The notes beneath the pieces were generated by a model, which did no database searches, had not been told where the DNA came from, and saw only the letters and a list, made by a program, of their open reading frames with translations. A program made the translations under genes and the position numbers. A stretch of DNA of 64,000 bases, taken from contig NC_092569.1 in assembly GCF_037975245.1 (NCBI RefSeq), positions 3,419,001-3,483,000 of the forward strand, written 5' to 3'. How positions within the stretch are numbered: the stretch's first letter is position 1; each line of letters begins with the position of its first letter. Positions 11,470 through 23,460 of the stretch are shown piece after piece. The stretch is from Apostichopus japonicus. Taxonomy: Eukaryota > Echinodermata > Holothuroidea > Aspidochirotida > Stichopodidae.

Positions 11470-14400
11470 TTTATAAAGCCCAGCTTATATCAGTGCCACA
11501 ACGACACAGACTTGAACAGATGGGCTAGAACACAAACAAATTAGACCATACCAATCTTATAACCTTTAGATTACCTTCTAATTGATATACTTACTTGACG
11601 AGCCACTCTCTTTTTTGCCTTTCTTTGCGTCTGTAAAGAATGACGAATGGTGTCATTATTTGTTTGTTTTTCATGATATGATAATTAAAAAAACATAACT
11701 ACATTGTCTTAATACTTTTCATATGTTTTCAAAATAATCTAACTGAAAATATCAAACTACCATCAAATAAAGTACTTTCTGTAAGGTTTCAATTTTCGTC
11801 AACGTTCTATTAAAATTGTCGAACAATTATTGTAAATGCAGACTATAAAATTTGTGCAAAAATGTATAAGCAACCCGTATGGAAAAAAAATGCTCCCATT
11901 TATTATATTTCACTTTGAATAATAAGCGGGAAAAGATTAAAAGGTATGTGCTATGTCACACAAAAAGTAGTGTGAGGAGAGGGGGGGGGGGAGTAAACAT
12001 GGTTGATATTCATACTTTCTCCAATAGTTTCAAGACAACCTGGATGAAACTGCTTGTTGATGGACACCACAGACATATGGAAAAAAAGATTTAATTAGGC
12101 ACGTAGAAACCATTGGGGTTATTGTCCTTTTAGCTGTAACTAAACGGCAAAGGTGACGTAATATCGTCTAATACTTTTGTTAGTTAGGTCAAGTTGCGAT
12201 GCTTGGGCTGAATATAATCTTTTGTTCCTGAAGGGGTTTTTGCCAATCTGTATGTGTTAAATAATGGCTGTAGTATATCAGAATCAACAATCGGAACATC
12301 TTTCTTAAAATACTATATATTACAACAATGCGTTCGAAATAGGTGATTTTTTTGTTGTTTTTGTTTACGGATGATGGCAATGTTAGGTCTTATCACAAAT
12401 GTAATCGTGAGAAACGGAGTTGATAGATTGCCATTCACCATTTACTTTGGAATTAATTGCTGCCATCCCGACGTTATGGGAAAACTAATTTAACAGAAAA
12501 CCCAATTTCCAAATAACAACGAACGGCTTCCAACCAGCAGATTACCAGAACTTTGTATAAGGATAAGTAGTATCACCATTGTCATATACTTAAACGAGCT
12601 AGGATAAGTATTGAATTACTCTTATTATTGTTCAAACCATTTCTGATAATGGACCACGTATTACCAGTATCATGTTTTACCAGTAATGACTCTTATAAAG
12701 CTATACGTAGAACGTAATTCAACTTATTCCGATATTTACCCATTTTTGTTATCTTTTGTTCTCTATATAACATTTTTTTTAACTTTCTATGATTTGTATT
12801 GTATTCCATTAATAATCCCAAGTATGTTTCTTCTTGCGACATTTAGAATTAACAAAAAGTAAGTGAGCGAAAAAAAAGACAAAACACTGCTCGTAAATGC
12901 GACTAAAGTGAAGACTGGAGAAACATTGTGTAGAAATGATTCGCATCATCTTCAGAATAATGAAGATACGCTTGGAGTAACTTCGAGCATAGCCTATAGT
13001 AACCATCCCTGTGTATACAACATCACTAACACCGAAGTTTCCACATAAGAATACTTGAAAATGAACATCAGTTACATCATTTTATGAGCACATCAATTGT
13101 AACGTTACAATTGTTTATGTTACTAAGAATATTGCCAAGTATAGGGATTCGCAGATCGAGTTGTCAGTAACAAGAGTATATAGGGCTATTGATCGCAGGA
13201 AAGAAATTGTTGGAATAGATAGTATTCAAGAAGTCGAATGAATTATCTTTAAGTAAGTCAATAATTAAAGTCACCCATAATTAAACCGTCTTTGTTTTCG
13301 TTAGGAATTGCATCCCAAAATAGTATTTATATGGTAAATTATCAAACATGAGGTTTGAATCATATTGAGGTCGCCTATAAACTAGTATACTCCCATTATT
13401 GTTTTACTTGAAGAATTGTTTCGAGCAATAGTATAGTTTCCACACAAAAATACTTTCGACGGAGTCATGAAAAATGAGAAAAGTCAGGCCGCCTCACAAT
13501 GTCAAGATTTTTACTTAAAAACAATCGAACCCCACCATCCTTTTCCTGTTAGATCTATATGAGTTTCTACTATAGAGTATAACCAGTATATTTTGCGAGC
13601 CTACATAGTCAGGTTGCATTTGCCTATATACATATCTTTGAAAGGTTATGGAAAAAATCAATGTCACTGTTAAACAAACACACACACCCACATACAAACA
13701 CAAAGTACAATAGTATACATGTACATATACATATTAAATGTATACATGTAGTATTATTATAATCGGAAACCTAAGTCCACGCGTTACTTTCAGGCTCAAA
13801 ACGACTATCTTCTCCACCATCAATTCTCAATTGCTCTTTCTAAGGAATCGACAATTTGAAGACAACTGGCGCAATTTGGACAAAAACATGATAAAACGGC
13901 ATGTGGTGTTCGGGTGTTCTACAACCCGGTAAAAGAATTAAATGTGCATAACGGCAACTTTCAGATTTGTCGCCAATTTGAACGATCATCATAAATCTAA
14001 TCAACCCAGAAAGTTTGCCTTTATTTTCAACTTTGGAAATTTGGGGAAATGTATAATACGTTGGCAAAAACCAGATTTCCCAAATGTTGCTGGTTTGTCA
14101 AGATGCTACACCAACTGTAAACGATTTCCACATTTTAACGTTTCTCAAGGACAGAGTTGATATCCTATCGTTGAAAAACGGCAATTTTATCATTTGGACG
14201 TTTTGAAGAGGGATATACGAAAATTCATATTTTTCCACGAATAGATGTTCTTGTCCATTTATACTTATATGCCAAATTGTGCATAGCCACCGTTTTCAAC
14301 TTTTTACCGTTTTATCACGCATGCGTGTAACTCATTACTGTATAGTATAATTTCGAAACGTCCGTACTTTATGAAACGACTAACCTGCTCTTGACATATA

Positions 14401-14599
14401 CGTCGTTCCAAGATAGAACCATCTGATCTTCTTAAGGCAGAAAACCGTACGACCAATACCTCCTGTTACCCCCTCCGCAACCCCCAGTTCTCCAAAGATA
14501 TCTTATTGAAACGATTAAGAAGGAAAACCGAACTCGATATTTACCTAGGGCAACCACCAGCAGGGCACAGAGAAATATGACTTTCAGGGCAGTCTTCAT
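6824..14599 (-). CDS. predicted secreted Ser/Gly/Pro-rich peptide gene (locus A), 7 coding exons, 103 aa
   Basis: The coding exons (minus, in order) are 14599-14545, 11630-11595, 10822-10796, 9682-9662, 9088-9062, 7975-7955 and 6948-6824, together 312 bases including the stop. Every exon junction is in phase 1, and all acceptors (CAG) and donors (GTAAGT, GTACGT, GTAAAT) fit consensus. The product has a signal peptide (residues 1-18), a short Lys-rich segment, four mini-exon segments alternating PSSGRPAS- and PxSSPS-type sequence, and a Ser-rich then Asp/Thr-rich tail with three DITT repeats. A non-coding first exon lies at about 16637-16686. Composition suggests an extracellular, possibly O-glycosylated low-complexity peptide; no known domain and no cysteines in the mature part. 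Its paralogue is locus B (23776-25622). Function unknown. Extra small exons in the large introns cannot be excluded without transcripts. Confidence 0.68.
6997..7082. repeat. (TA)n microsatellite, interrupted once
   Basis: TA array broken by CGGTA at about 7015. It lies in the last intron of locus A, about 50 bp from the terminal exon's acceptor. Confidence 0.95.
7083..7700. other. locus A last intron, non-coding
   Basis: No exon found. It contains short self-repeats of the motif GAGTACT / AGTACTC (7185-7410), including GGTACTTGGGTACTCGCTAAGG followed soon by its inverted counterpart CCTTAGCGAGTACTC. Confidence 0.4.
7701..7733. repeat. short hairpin ACCATGGAGGT / ACCTCCATGGT
   Basis: An 11-bp perfect inverted repeat with a 3-base TTT loop, flanked by TCTA on the left and CTAA on the right. 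A very similar hairpin occurs at 30660-30695, so this is a dispersed short element rather than a local accident. Confidence 0.7.
7955..7975 (-). CDS. locus A mini-exon 6 (21 nt)
   Basis: Minus strand: acceptor ATACGCAG, 21 bases, donor GTAAGTAC, phase 1 to phase 1. It encodes a GPGSSPS segment, counting the base carried over from the previous exon. Its duplicate is the exon at 9662-9682. Confidence 0.65.
9062..9088 (-). CDS. locus A mini-exon 5 (27 nt)
   Basis: Minus strand: acceptor TTCGCAG, 27 bases, donor GTACGTAC, phase 1 to phase 1, encoding a GPSSGRPAS segment. The 27 bases are identical to the exon at 10796-10822. Confidence 0.65.
9662..9682 (-). CDS. locus A mini-exon 4 (21 nt)
   Basis: Minus strand: acceptor ATACGCAG, 21 bases, donor GTAAGTAC. 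It encodes GPRSSPS, differing at one residue (R for G) from its duplicate at 7955-7975. Confidence 0.65.
10796..10822 (-). CDS. locus A mini-exon 3 (27 nt)
   Basis: Minus strand: acceptor TTCGCAG, donor GTACGTAC, phase 1 to phase 1, encoding xPSSGRPAS, where x is completed by the previous exon. The sequence equals the exon at 9062-9088. Confidence 0.65.
11305..11468. repeat. two (TA)n arrays with a duplicated spacer
   Basis: TA arrays at 11305-11357 and 11421-11468 are separated by 60 bp. Both are preceded by CCTCCTCTGTAATATA and followed by a spacer containing ATTTATAAAGCCCAGCTT, so array plus spacer was duplicated as a unit. Confidence 0.9.
11595..11630 (-). CDS. locus A exon 2: Lys-rich segment (36 nt)
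   Basis: Minus strand: acceptor TTCTTTACAG, 36 bases, donor GTAAGTAT, phase 1 to phase 1. It encodes DAKKGKKESGSS immediately after the signal-peptide exon. This is the only strongly basic part of the predicted peptide. Locus B instead has a long Asn/Gly-rich exon at this position that begins DATNAQ; both start with Asp-Ala, consistent with a common origin for the exon start and signal-cleavage region. Confidence 0.62.
11640..14540. other. large intron of locus A
   Basis: No further exon could be supported between the Lys-rich exon and the signal-peptide exon. The open frames at 13515-13703, 13738-13932 and 13840-14160 show no domain and no consistent splice frame. The sequence is AT-rich with few repeats. 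Very short extra exons like those at 7955-10822 would be easy to miss here. Confidence 0.4.
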
Positions 14600-14639
14600 C
14601 TTGTTTTGATTTATGAGTCCTCTATTTACTGAATTGAAT
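14545..14639 (-). CDS. locus A signal-peptide exon
   Basis: The acceptor CACTGTACAG precedes 14639. The exon has 40 bases of 5' UTR, then ATG at 14599, then 18 codons plus one base before the donor GTAAATATCG. The peptide [18 protein letters not shown] is a typical signal sequence: a Lys near the start, a hydrophobic core and a small residue near the cleavage region. The locus B exon (25568-25664) is nearly identical, including the AAACAAGATGAAG start context and the donor. Confidence 0.75.
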
Positions 14640-15166
14640 CTGTACAGTGGAAAAATATCAAAATAATTAATAGTCCATTTTGAAAGGGTCCTCAATTTTC
14701 CGGCAGTTTTCTTTTTAAAGTATCGACCACTAATTCCTTAGAATACAACTTTAAGATATATAGAGTTCAAACTAAATTAACCCCTTGATTAGAAAATTAA
14801 CAAATGAGACTAGTATTAATAAGCAAGAAAGGTAGAAATCGATTTCAAACTCAGACTTTTTCCATGCCAAGATTTTGGTCCCCATTTTAAGAGTCAGAGA
14901 ATTTCAGTTTGATTAACGTTCTTTCATTGACACCCCCAAATATAGCCTCTGTTAACCCTATGTTCCGCTGCAGGGATTTGTAATGAAAAAATAGACTTAA
15001 AATGCACAAGTATACACACTCCAATACGACTATAGATTTGGATAACGTCTGTCCACTGGGTATAGGGAAACTAATGGCAAGCTGATGCAAAATAGTGATA
15101 TATAATTTCTAGCATTTCGACTACAATGTGTAGTATACAAGTTTAAAAGTGTATATATATATATAT

Positions 15167-16142
<976 letters not shown>

Positions 16143-16636
16143 CAAGTTATGTACCAAGTTATTATCATACTTTCAGGGAGTATCTGGAAACCCCTATCGA
16201 CCATTTATTTGCACTGGCGATTTGTAAACTTACATTGAAGAGCAAAATATTTCATACAGATATTTCAAAATTTCATCTCAAAACCTTTCCCTAACTCGAG
16301 ATATGGCTGATTGAATATATCCTTTTTTGACCCGCGAAAAATTTAATTACTTCAGGAAGTTGGATCGCAATAAAGATTACAGATAATTTTCAACATTTTT
16401 ACTTAACAATCAGTTTCAGCCACCAGAGATAATTTTAAATCTTCACCGATTAACGCTCTTCGTGTAACCCAAAATATTTATAATAAAAAAACGTTAATTG
16501 CTGCTCACTACCTAAATACATTTAAATCAATGTAAATATGATAACCTCTATCAATATAAGTATGTTTATAAAGTATTATAGGCCTATATTTACACTCTGA
16601 TATATAATTCATTGACCTAACGGTTAACGTACTCAC
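16143..16636. other. first intron of locus A, homologous to the corresponding part of locus B
   Basis: The part from about 16480 (AACGTTAATTGCTGCTCA) aligns by eye with 28270 onward near locus B, continuing through the first exon into the upstream region. No coding sequence. Confidence 0.55.
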
Positions 16637-16686
16637 CAGAGTTCAGTGAAGTGCTTGCTTCAGTAACGCAGGAATGTTCAGATGTG
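16637..16686 (-). other. locus A non-coding first exon (5' UTR)
   Basis: The minus-strand sequence CACATCTGAACATTCCTGCG through CACTTCACTGAACTCTG ends at a GTGAGTACG donor. It is conserved almost base for base near locus B (28419-28466), including the donor. It contains no ATG, so translation must start in the next exon, where the signal peptide begins. The transcription start is placed about 30 bases below the TATA-like element. Confidence 0.6.
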
Positions 16687-16710
16687 AAGATTTCTCGACA
16701 ATTTAATTCA

Positions 16711-16718
16711 TTTTTATA
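16711..16718 (-). promoter_or_regulatory. TATA-like box of locus A
   Basis: The minus strand reads TATAAAAA about 28-35 bases upstream of the conserved non-coding exon. The locus B equivalent is weaker (TTTAAATATG near 28491-28500). Confidence 0.5.
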
Positions 16719-16719
16719 C

Positions 16720-17310
16720 TTTTTCGGAGTTTTATCTAAATCAACGGACTGTATAATTTTAGCGCCTGATATAATAAGACGGTGTGTAAAAGTTAAATAA
16801 AAAAAATAGTGAAATTAATTAAACAATTAAAATTAATTTATAAAAAATATTTAATCAAGACTGACTTTTATTTGTAATTATTTTTTATGATTACGGAACA
16901 AAGTATCATAAAACGGTCGATCGATAGCGAACGAGCGAGCACGAGGCTAGCTCCACGTCAAGACACTCACATCTGTTTCAAGCAGTGACGTATATTTATA
17001 CATCTGTTACTTTCTCATGAATTAAAAAACCTTTTCGAATATGTGTTAAGCTGTTACGATCAAAAAGACCACTCCTATAACCCCCTTTGAAATAAGAAAC
17101 TATCTCCAATTGTTTTTATAGGTTTTTGTCTTATGGGGGTTGGGGTGGGTGGGGGCCTGTTGATTGTATGAACAAATCCTCGTGCCTTCCGGGGGTTTTT
17201 TACCACAACGAAAATGTAAAAAGGGTTATCTAGTGTATGACGTTGCTTGATTAGCAAAATTATAGAAAATTGTCTGCATCTTTAGATCAAATCTAAATTC
17301 TCGTATCATT
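16720..17310 (-). promoter_or_regulatory. upstream region conserved between loci A and B
   Basis: This region aligns by eye with 28505-29085, sharing GGAACAAAGTAT, GGTCGATCGATA, AAGCAGTGACGTATA, GCTGTTACGATCAAAA and GATTAGCAAA. The conserved words include GTGACGTA, close to a CRE half-type site. The open frame at 17075-17257 is not supported as coding. Confidence 0.5.
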
Positions 17311-18060
17311 TGAATTGAATTGAATTTGAATTTATTGTCCACAATCGGAAATTCGACTTACACAGGTCGTAAAAAAAAAACAATAGTATAAGTATCACTA
17401 GACTACGATACACATACAGTAATACAACAAATATACAGCAAGTCCTACAAATAAGAAACTTATCTTCTCACTTGTGAATTAAATATATGGATATATAGTT
17501 TGGCACAAATGAGTATGTGTAGCGGCCCCTAAGCGTTCGTGGTGGGCATAAACGCTGTCCAGAGCGGTTGTAATTATAGTGCTTAAACAAAGGGTGTGTT
17601 GGGTCTTGCATGATATGTTTCAATTTATTGCAGACCCTCTCATGGTACAAGTACTCTAACGATGGTAATTGAGCACCGATTACACGCTGAACAACTTTTC
17701 TAGATTGCTCAAGCATCTTCACATCAATTTTTGTACCATTGGCAAAGTAACAAATTATGTTGTACATCAAAACACTTTTGAATGAGGGATTTATAAAACA
17801 AGGTCATGATTGTTTTATCCACTCTGAGGTTCTTAAGTTTTCTCAAGAAATACAGCCTCTGATTTGCTTTCTTATGGACAATTGTGGTATGACTAAACCA
17901 GTCAATTTTGTTACTCAGCATGGTTCCTAAGTACTTACATTTATCTACTTGTTCCCGGCCCATGAACATAGATGGGGGCGTGAGTTACTGGCTTGCGACG
18001 GAAATCTATTTTGCATCGCGAAGATATCATTTTATTTGAATTGTGTCATATTTTGTAAAT
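17311..18060 (-). mobile_element. 3' part of a non-LTR retrotransposon (CR1/Rex-like), decayed
   Basis: The minus-strand frames 17969-17724 and 17770-17468 encode the C-terminal region after a reverse transcriptase: DKCKYLGTMLSNKIDW, then KKANQRLYFLRKLKNLRVD, then a segment with HPLFKHYN and RGRYTYSFVPN. These motifs are typical of the C-terminus of CR1/Rex-type LINEs. A frameshift separates the two frames. The 3' tail on the minus strand is AATTCAATTCAATTC, a short-repeat tail as in such elements. The insertion lies exactly where locus B has a (TA)n array (29086-29249); flanks GATCAAATC and AATGATGTAATCAG are shared. Confidence 0.75.
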
Positions 18061-18350
18061 ACATCTGGCAACAGCGGAATAAATGATGTAATCAGGGCAA
18101 TTCACCTGAAAATTTATTATGACATAAGAACATCCAATTAATTGAAGAAAAAAGGAAACAAGTATAGGTAATCCTTTTCATCCAATTAATTAAGGTCACA
18201 GGATTGTAAACAACAGGAATATCCAATCCTCTCGTATAAATCGTTTAAACAATTTTACACCTGATTAGAGCTCAAAGGAAAAAAAAACAATTAACAAAAC
18301 ACGTTTGTCACACGTGTTCTTTTTCATAATGTGAAATAGATGGAATATTT
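18061..18350. other. continuation of the flank shared with locus B
   Basis: 18070-18180 (AATGATGTAATCAGGGCAAT, then CATCCAATTAATTGAAG) aligns with 29250-29345. The remainder is AT-rich without coding signal. Confidence 0.5.
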
Positions 18351-21300
18351 TACTCCACTGAATAATACAAATCCGACAGACACATCGCCAATTGTGTAAA
18401 AAGGGAAAGGAAGTCTCCCATAAAGTCTTAAGAAGACTTAACAAAGTAGGAGACTCCCTGGAAGAAAAAAGAAAAAAAATGTACAAATATAAATATTACA
18501 GTATATACGTAAGGATTAAATATACAGTAATAATATCCTAACGATGCTGATATGGATACGTTTATAGATTATATAATACTAGTACGAGTTAATAATTCCT
18601 TTTTCAAATGTCTGGTGAATGTGAGTTGTGAAGGTATAGACTTCAACTTCTTTGATAGAGCATTCCAAATTTGTATTGCTCTATTACGAAGACCGAATTT
18701 CCCTATGTTACTATGGTAACAATTGCAATGAGCGTTGTCGGCTTGTCTTGTGTGATGGTTATGTAAGACTCTGTAACTACATATGAAGTCATTAAAAGTG
18801 ACTGGCAGTAATCCATTCCATGCTTTGTAAGCAAATGTATAGCAACCTTGACTGTTATAATATCACAAAGTTTTAATAAATTTAGGAACTTAAATATTCC
18901 ACTATAGTATGTTCAAGTGGTGGGGCATTAGTAATGTGACGTGTAGCCCTCTTTTGGAGGATATTTAGGTGTATAACAATGTATGTATACCGAACCAAAT
19001 AGTTGTACAGTAGGATAGGTATGGCAGAACTAATGTTTGATAAAGCATTCTAAGGACATGCTGTGGGAGGAAGTATTTCAGTTTAGATAATATACCAGTA
19101 TTTTTTCTACACTGTGTTACATACTAACGAAAGATGGTTATTCCAAGAAAGTTTGCTATCAATATTAATACCAAGAAGCTTAATACATCAGTTACACATT
19201 TAATTATTTTACCGTCCATCGTAATATCCTTATCCCAACGAAATGCTGTTCTACTACTGAAAACAATATACTTAGTCTTATCAATATTAATACTTAATTT
19301 GTTTGCTGCGAACCAATCACAGAACTTATCCAGTTCACAAGAGACAGTACTTTGGAGTGAATTTAAATTCTTCGAGTGAAAGAAAAGATTGGTGTCATCG
19401 GCAAATAAGACTGTTTGAGCGATGTTGGAGACATGGCAGATATCATTAACGTATATAATAAACAACAAAGGACCTAATGCAGAGCCCTACAGAGGCACAC
19501 CACAGGCGATTTCACCAAGTCCAGAATTTGAATTCTTGTATGTAGTATATTGTAACCTATTTTTGACATAACTGTCTAGCCAATTTAGGGTTGTTCCTCT
19601 GATTCCGTAGACAGATATTTTGGATAATAAGATGGAGTGGTTAATTGTGTCGAATGCTTTGGACAGGTCGAGGAAGACGCCGATGCAAGTGTTGTCATTA
19701 TCGAGATTAGTGTAAAGTCTGTCAATAGCATCTGCCAGAGCAAGTTCAGTAGAATGACCAGGGCGGAAACCATACTGTTGGTTACAAAGAATGCTGTACT
19801 TGCACATAAAAAACCGTAAATACGATTGAACATTAACCGTTCAATCAGTTTTGAAAACATGATAACAGTGATATGGGGCGATAATTTTGATAAAAACTCG
19901 TGTCACCTTTTTTTGAAGATATGTACTACTTTTGCGACTTTGAGTTTATCAGGAAATATGCAAGTATTAAAAGAGATATTACAGATGTGAGTTATGGGTT
20001 TGGCAATAAAATGAATAAAATGTTTGATAATACCTGGCTTAAAACCATCGTAACCTGCTGCCTTATTTGATTTTAAGTTGGAGCTTGCTATTTCAATGAA
20101 CTCAGCTTCAGTAACAGGATAACTGAAATGTGAATAGCTGTTTATGCTGTCATACATGTGAATGAGTTTTCAGCAGTGTTCTTACTTTCAATCTTACTGG
20201 CAAGTTCCTGGCCCAAGTTGAGATTTTTTTTTAAATGATTTGCTACTTCTTTGTCATCATTAACTTGTTGATTGTTATAATTGAAGGCAGTGGTATATAA
20301 GTGGAATGCTTATTTTGTCCGAGAATTTTTCTTTACAGTTGTCCATGTTGGGCCAATGTTGTTTCTGCTATTGTTAATCTGCTTACAATAGTATAATTTC
20401 TTTGACAAACGAATAATCTGGTTAAGTTTGTTTCGGTATATAGTATAGGTGGACCTACTGTCATTAGTATTGTTCTTTAGGTAGCGTCCAAGTGTGTTTC
20501 TTTTTCCTCCTTTTTGTTTTACTGATGGTATGCAATGGAAAACAGGAATTGTACGTTGAATTAAATAAATCAAAGAAAGCATTATAAGAAGTGTTATAGC
20601 GTCAGGCTTAGTAAGCACCTCATCTCATGTTTTACTTTTAATTTCAGAAATAAACTTATTAATGTTCTTATTGCTATAATTACGGACTTGCAATGGGTTA
20701 TACCTAACTGTACTCTGATTCACAGGGGCATGAAGGAAAATAGGAAAATGGTCACTAATATCTGTAATAAGTATTCCAGATGTCATTAAAGTACCAACAT
20801 TGGTTAAATGTTGTCAATTATGGTGGCAGAAGATGGACTAACCCGAGTAGGTTTAGTTATCGTGGGATAAAACCCGCTGGAATAAATAAGGTTGATAAAG
20901 TCAGTAGATATATGCTTGCTTTAGATAAATCAATATTAAAATCTCCCATAATATAGGTACTGCAGTGGTCATTATATAGCGATGGCGCTAAGGATAAGCT
21001 GCATATTTTTGTTGAAATCATCGTTCGAACTGTTGGGAGGTCTGTATACACAACCAACGATAAGCTTTTCGTTACTAGGTGTACTCGTTTCAATGAATAT
21101 CGCTTCAATAGACAAATCTGTACGGTGACGTGGCGTAGGAAGGTACTTTTGAGTGGGGGGGGGGGGCTGAAGACTGATGGCCGGCCTGGGGGAGGGGTCT
21201 AAGGGGAGGGGGTGTCCCCCTCCCCTTTGGAATTTTTTTGCATTTCCAGGTGGCCTCAGATGCAATTTGGTGCAATATAGCACACTTCAACCCACCCACT

Positions 21301-21880
21301 CCATTTTGTAAAGAATTTTGCATTTTCACCTGGCCTTAGATGCAATTTGGTGCTTCAAATGAGATTTTTTTCTCATTTGGAAATGAAAAAGGGGTTTTCT
21401 GACTTGCCGAGCGGGGGGGCGGAACGATACTTCCGCCCCCCATATTTTTCACTGGGGGGGGGGGGCTGGCGCCCCCCCCCCAGCCCCCCGGTTCCTACGC
21501 CCTTGAACACCACCTCTTCTTTCATTACGATGCTGTTCAATTAGTGTGTAATTGTCAATCTTAATAAGAGGAGTTATATCATTTGTAAACCAGGTTTCAG
21601 TAAAACCAATTATGGAAAAATATTGATTTAACAGAGAGATACAAGTAAAGCAATATCGGAAAAATGTTTCTTTAGACTACGACTATTGTGATGTAGTAAC
21701 GATATGCAATTATGGGAGTGGTGAGTTATTAAAAGAATCGATATCATAATACTTACAAGATACATTATTTTCGCTCATGTTTTCCGTGGAAATAATGCTA
21801 AAAAGCATAATGGCTAGTAGAAAGTAAAGTTTGATTGCCATTTTAACTTTAATGAATTGAGTGCAATAGTAATTTCAGTT
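18351..21880 (-). mobile_element. CR1/L2-like LINE, nearly full length but decayed, interrupted by a nested element
   Basis: On the minus strand, from high to low coordinates, there is a start-like segment MAIKLYFLLAIMLF at about 21842. Next comes endonuclease sequence (IIGFTETWFTNDI near 21600; IDNYTLIEQHRNERRGG ending near 21505), the nested insertion at 21132-21501, and the rest of the endonuclease (DLSIEAIFIE, VYRPPNSS, YIMGDFNIDLSKA). A linker (20618-20310) and the reverse transcriptase follow, with YGFRPGHSTELAL, DLSKAFDTINHSILL and the catalytic LFADDTNLF near 19400. The 3' UTR runs to about 18351. Several stops and frameshifts break the frame, for example around 19480-19490. A second copy of the 3' end lies at 46240-46505. 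Confidence 0.85.
21132..21501. mobile_element. G-rich MITE nested in the LINE endonuclease region
   Basis: The ends GGCGTAGGAAGG and GGTTCCTACGCC are inverted repeats, with a long G run inside the left end and C/G runs inside the right. The insertion splits the LINE codons between HRNERRGG and the DLSIEAIF segment, so the LINE was present first. The termini resemble family G1 (2059-2458 and 61255-61674) but the interior differs. No clear 8-bp target duplication remains. Confidence 0.75.
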
Positions 21881-21891
21881 AGTTTCTTTAT

Positions 21892-22189
21892 GAGAGCGTG
21901 GTGGCCAATTGGCTAAGGCGTCGGACTCGTGATCCAAGGATTGCTGGTTCGATTCCTGCCTAGTTCATTACGTTGTGTCCTTGGGCAAGATGCTTTATCT
22001 CACTTGCCCCTCTCCACCCAGGGGTTAAATGGGTACCTGTGAGGTAACTTGTCATTGGGCGCAGTATATAACTGCTGTCGACTGGAGGGATTGTCTCTGG
22101 GACAGGTCATCATTGAGCAGGGGTAATATAACTTGTAAGCGCTGTGATATGGTTTACCATGAATAGCGTAGCCAAATGCCTAATACTAC

Positions 22190-22222
<33 letters not shown>
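21892..22222 (+). mobile_element. tRNA-derived SINE with (ATT)n tail
   Basis: A tRNA-like head starts GAGCGTGGTGGCCAATTGGC, with an A-box region and a B box GGTTCGATTCC near 21948. A conserved central part follows (TGTCCTTGGGCAAGATGCTT, then GGGGTTAAATGGGTACC), of a type seen in many aquatic-animal SINEs. The body is about 290 bp and ends in roughly ten ATT repeats. It is inserted directly beside the 5' end of the LINE at 18351-21880. Confidence 0.85.
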
Positions 22223-22601
22223 GGCCTCCTTTGTTAGCAGTTCCTGTCTGTCCTTTCTCCTTAGGTCGCAAGTTGTAGGTTTTCTCGATAGCTGGTTGTG
22301 TGGATTTCTTTTGTTGACTGGTTAGGCTTCTACGGTACAGTGTAGACTTATAAGCAGAGTATACGACTCTGTTGGTTAGGACCGATACGACAGCGATATG
22401 AAGATCTCCATTGCCCATGAAACTCTCTAACCTACAAATTAACACTAACTTTCTAAAATGTGGTCGAAGGGAAGGGGTAACCGCCCTTGAGTTATAATAT
22501 CTCCCGTTATTATTAAGTCTTACACTATGTTTACCTAGACTGATATAGTACGGAAAACTATAAAGGTGCCACGAATGACCAAAGAACATGTCAGCTTTCA
22601 A
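22223..22601 (-). other. unidentified minus-strand open frame, possibly a retroelement remnant
   Basis: A frame of about 120 codons (from 22601 to the ATT tail of the neighbouring SINE, where it continues as a run of Asn) starts MKADMFFGHSWHLYSFPYY and contains KTYNLRPKEK. A YNLR motif occurs near the end of some retroelement polyproteins, but one short motif is weak evidence. No splice signals were found. It may be a relic of the element into which the SINE inserted. Confidence 0.25.
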
Positions 22602-23460
22602 GTGGCATACTCCTATTAGAAACTATATCCATCCGCTCGATTGTTCTCCTTCAGGAAAAGTGCCAAAAAGCAGTTATCAATCATGATTTAATTTTTTTTT
22701 TTGTGGCTAGCATGTTGAGGGGCATGAATGGAAGCACATGTGGTGAGAAAATTGGGTCAATTGCGGCAATTTTAGACCCCTTTAGGCCTCCCAGGAGCAG
22801 CGTATGAAAATTGTTTACTACTGAGAGAAGAGGTTTGTTTACAAGTGACGAAAACTTCCGGCTCGGATAGCAAAAATCTGCGCGGTCATGTCATGGTACG
22901 GAAAATTGATGGAGCCGTGAAAGGCCAACTTGTCAGCTATCCGGTGAAGGGTAGAGTTTAGCTAGTGAAAACTTTTATCTAGACTTACAGGCCACATTAC
23001 TTTTGTGATTTAGTGTGTATGTCAATGGGGCTTTTAATGGGCGTATGCTACATTTCAAGTGAGGGCCTCTTTCCATAGCAAAGCAAGAAGTCTACAGAGA
23101 GACTACGTTATTTCAGCGATAGAGCTTAATGTATGTGAATGCGGCGACTTTGTTGAGTATGCTACCTTGTGGGAAGGACTATATAGACGTCACGATGCAG
23201 TCGTTTACATCACCGTGTACATTCTTAACAGCTCTTCTTTGATACTGAGACTGGGCCCTATTGGGCTTTTTTCTTCCGTTACAAAATTAAAGACGGATTG
23301 AACTCTGCTAACTTAGTTCATCAAAGCTAATCTATTAATGTTTCCCTTTTTGGTATTTTTAAAGCCTCGTTTTTGGATTTGTTATACTGTTATTGTTGGC
23401 TGCAGAGCTAAATTTCAAGTCGCTAGTCGAAAGGAGTTAGGGATGACACAAAATGGACAG
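22602..23460. other. non-coding intergenic stretch between the LINE/SINE cluster and locus B
   Basis: An 80-codon open frame at 23059-23301 (plus) has no recognisable domain and no splice support. No repeats identified. Confidence 0.35.

Noticed and set aside
22110-22222. Poly-Asn part of the 163-codon minus-strand frame
   Set aside because: The Asn run is the (ATT)n tail of the SINE read on the opposite strand, so this part of the frame is not protein-coding.
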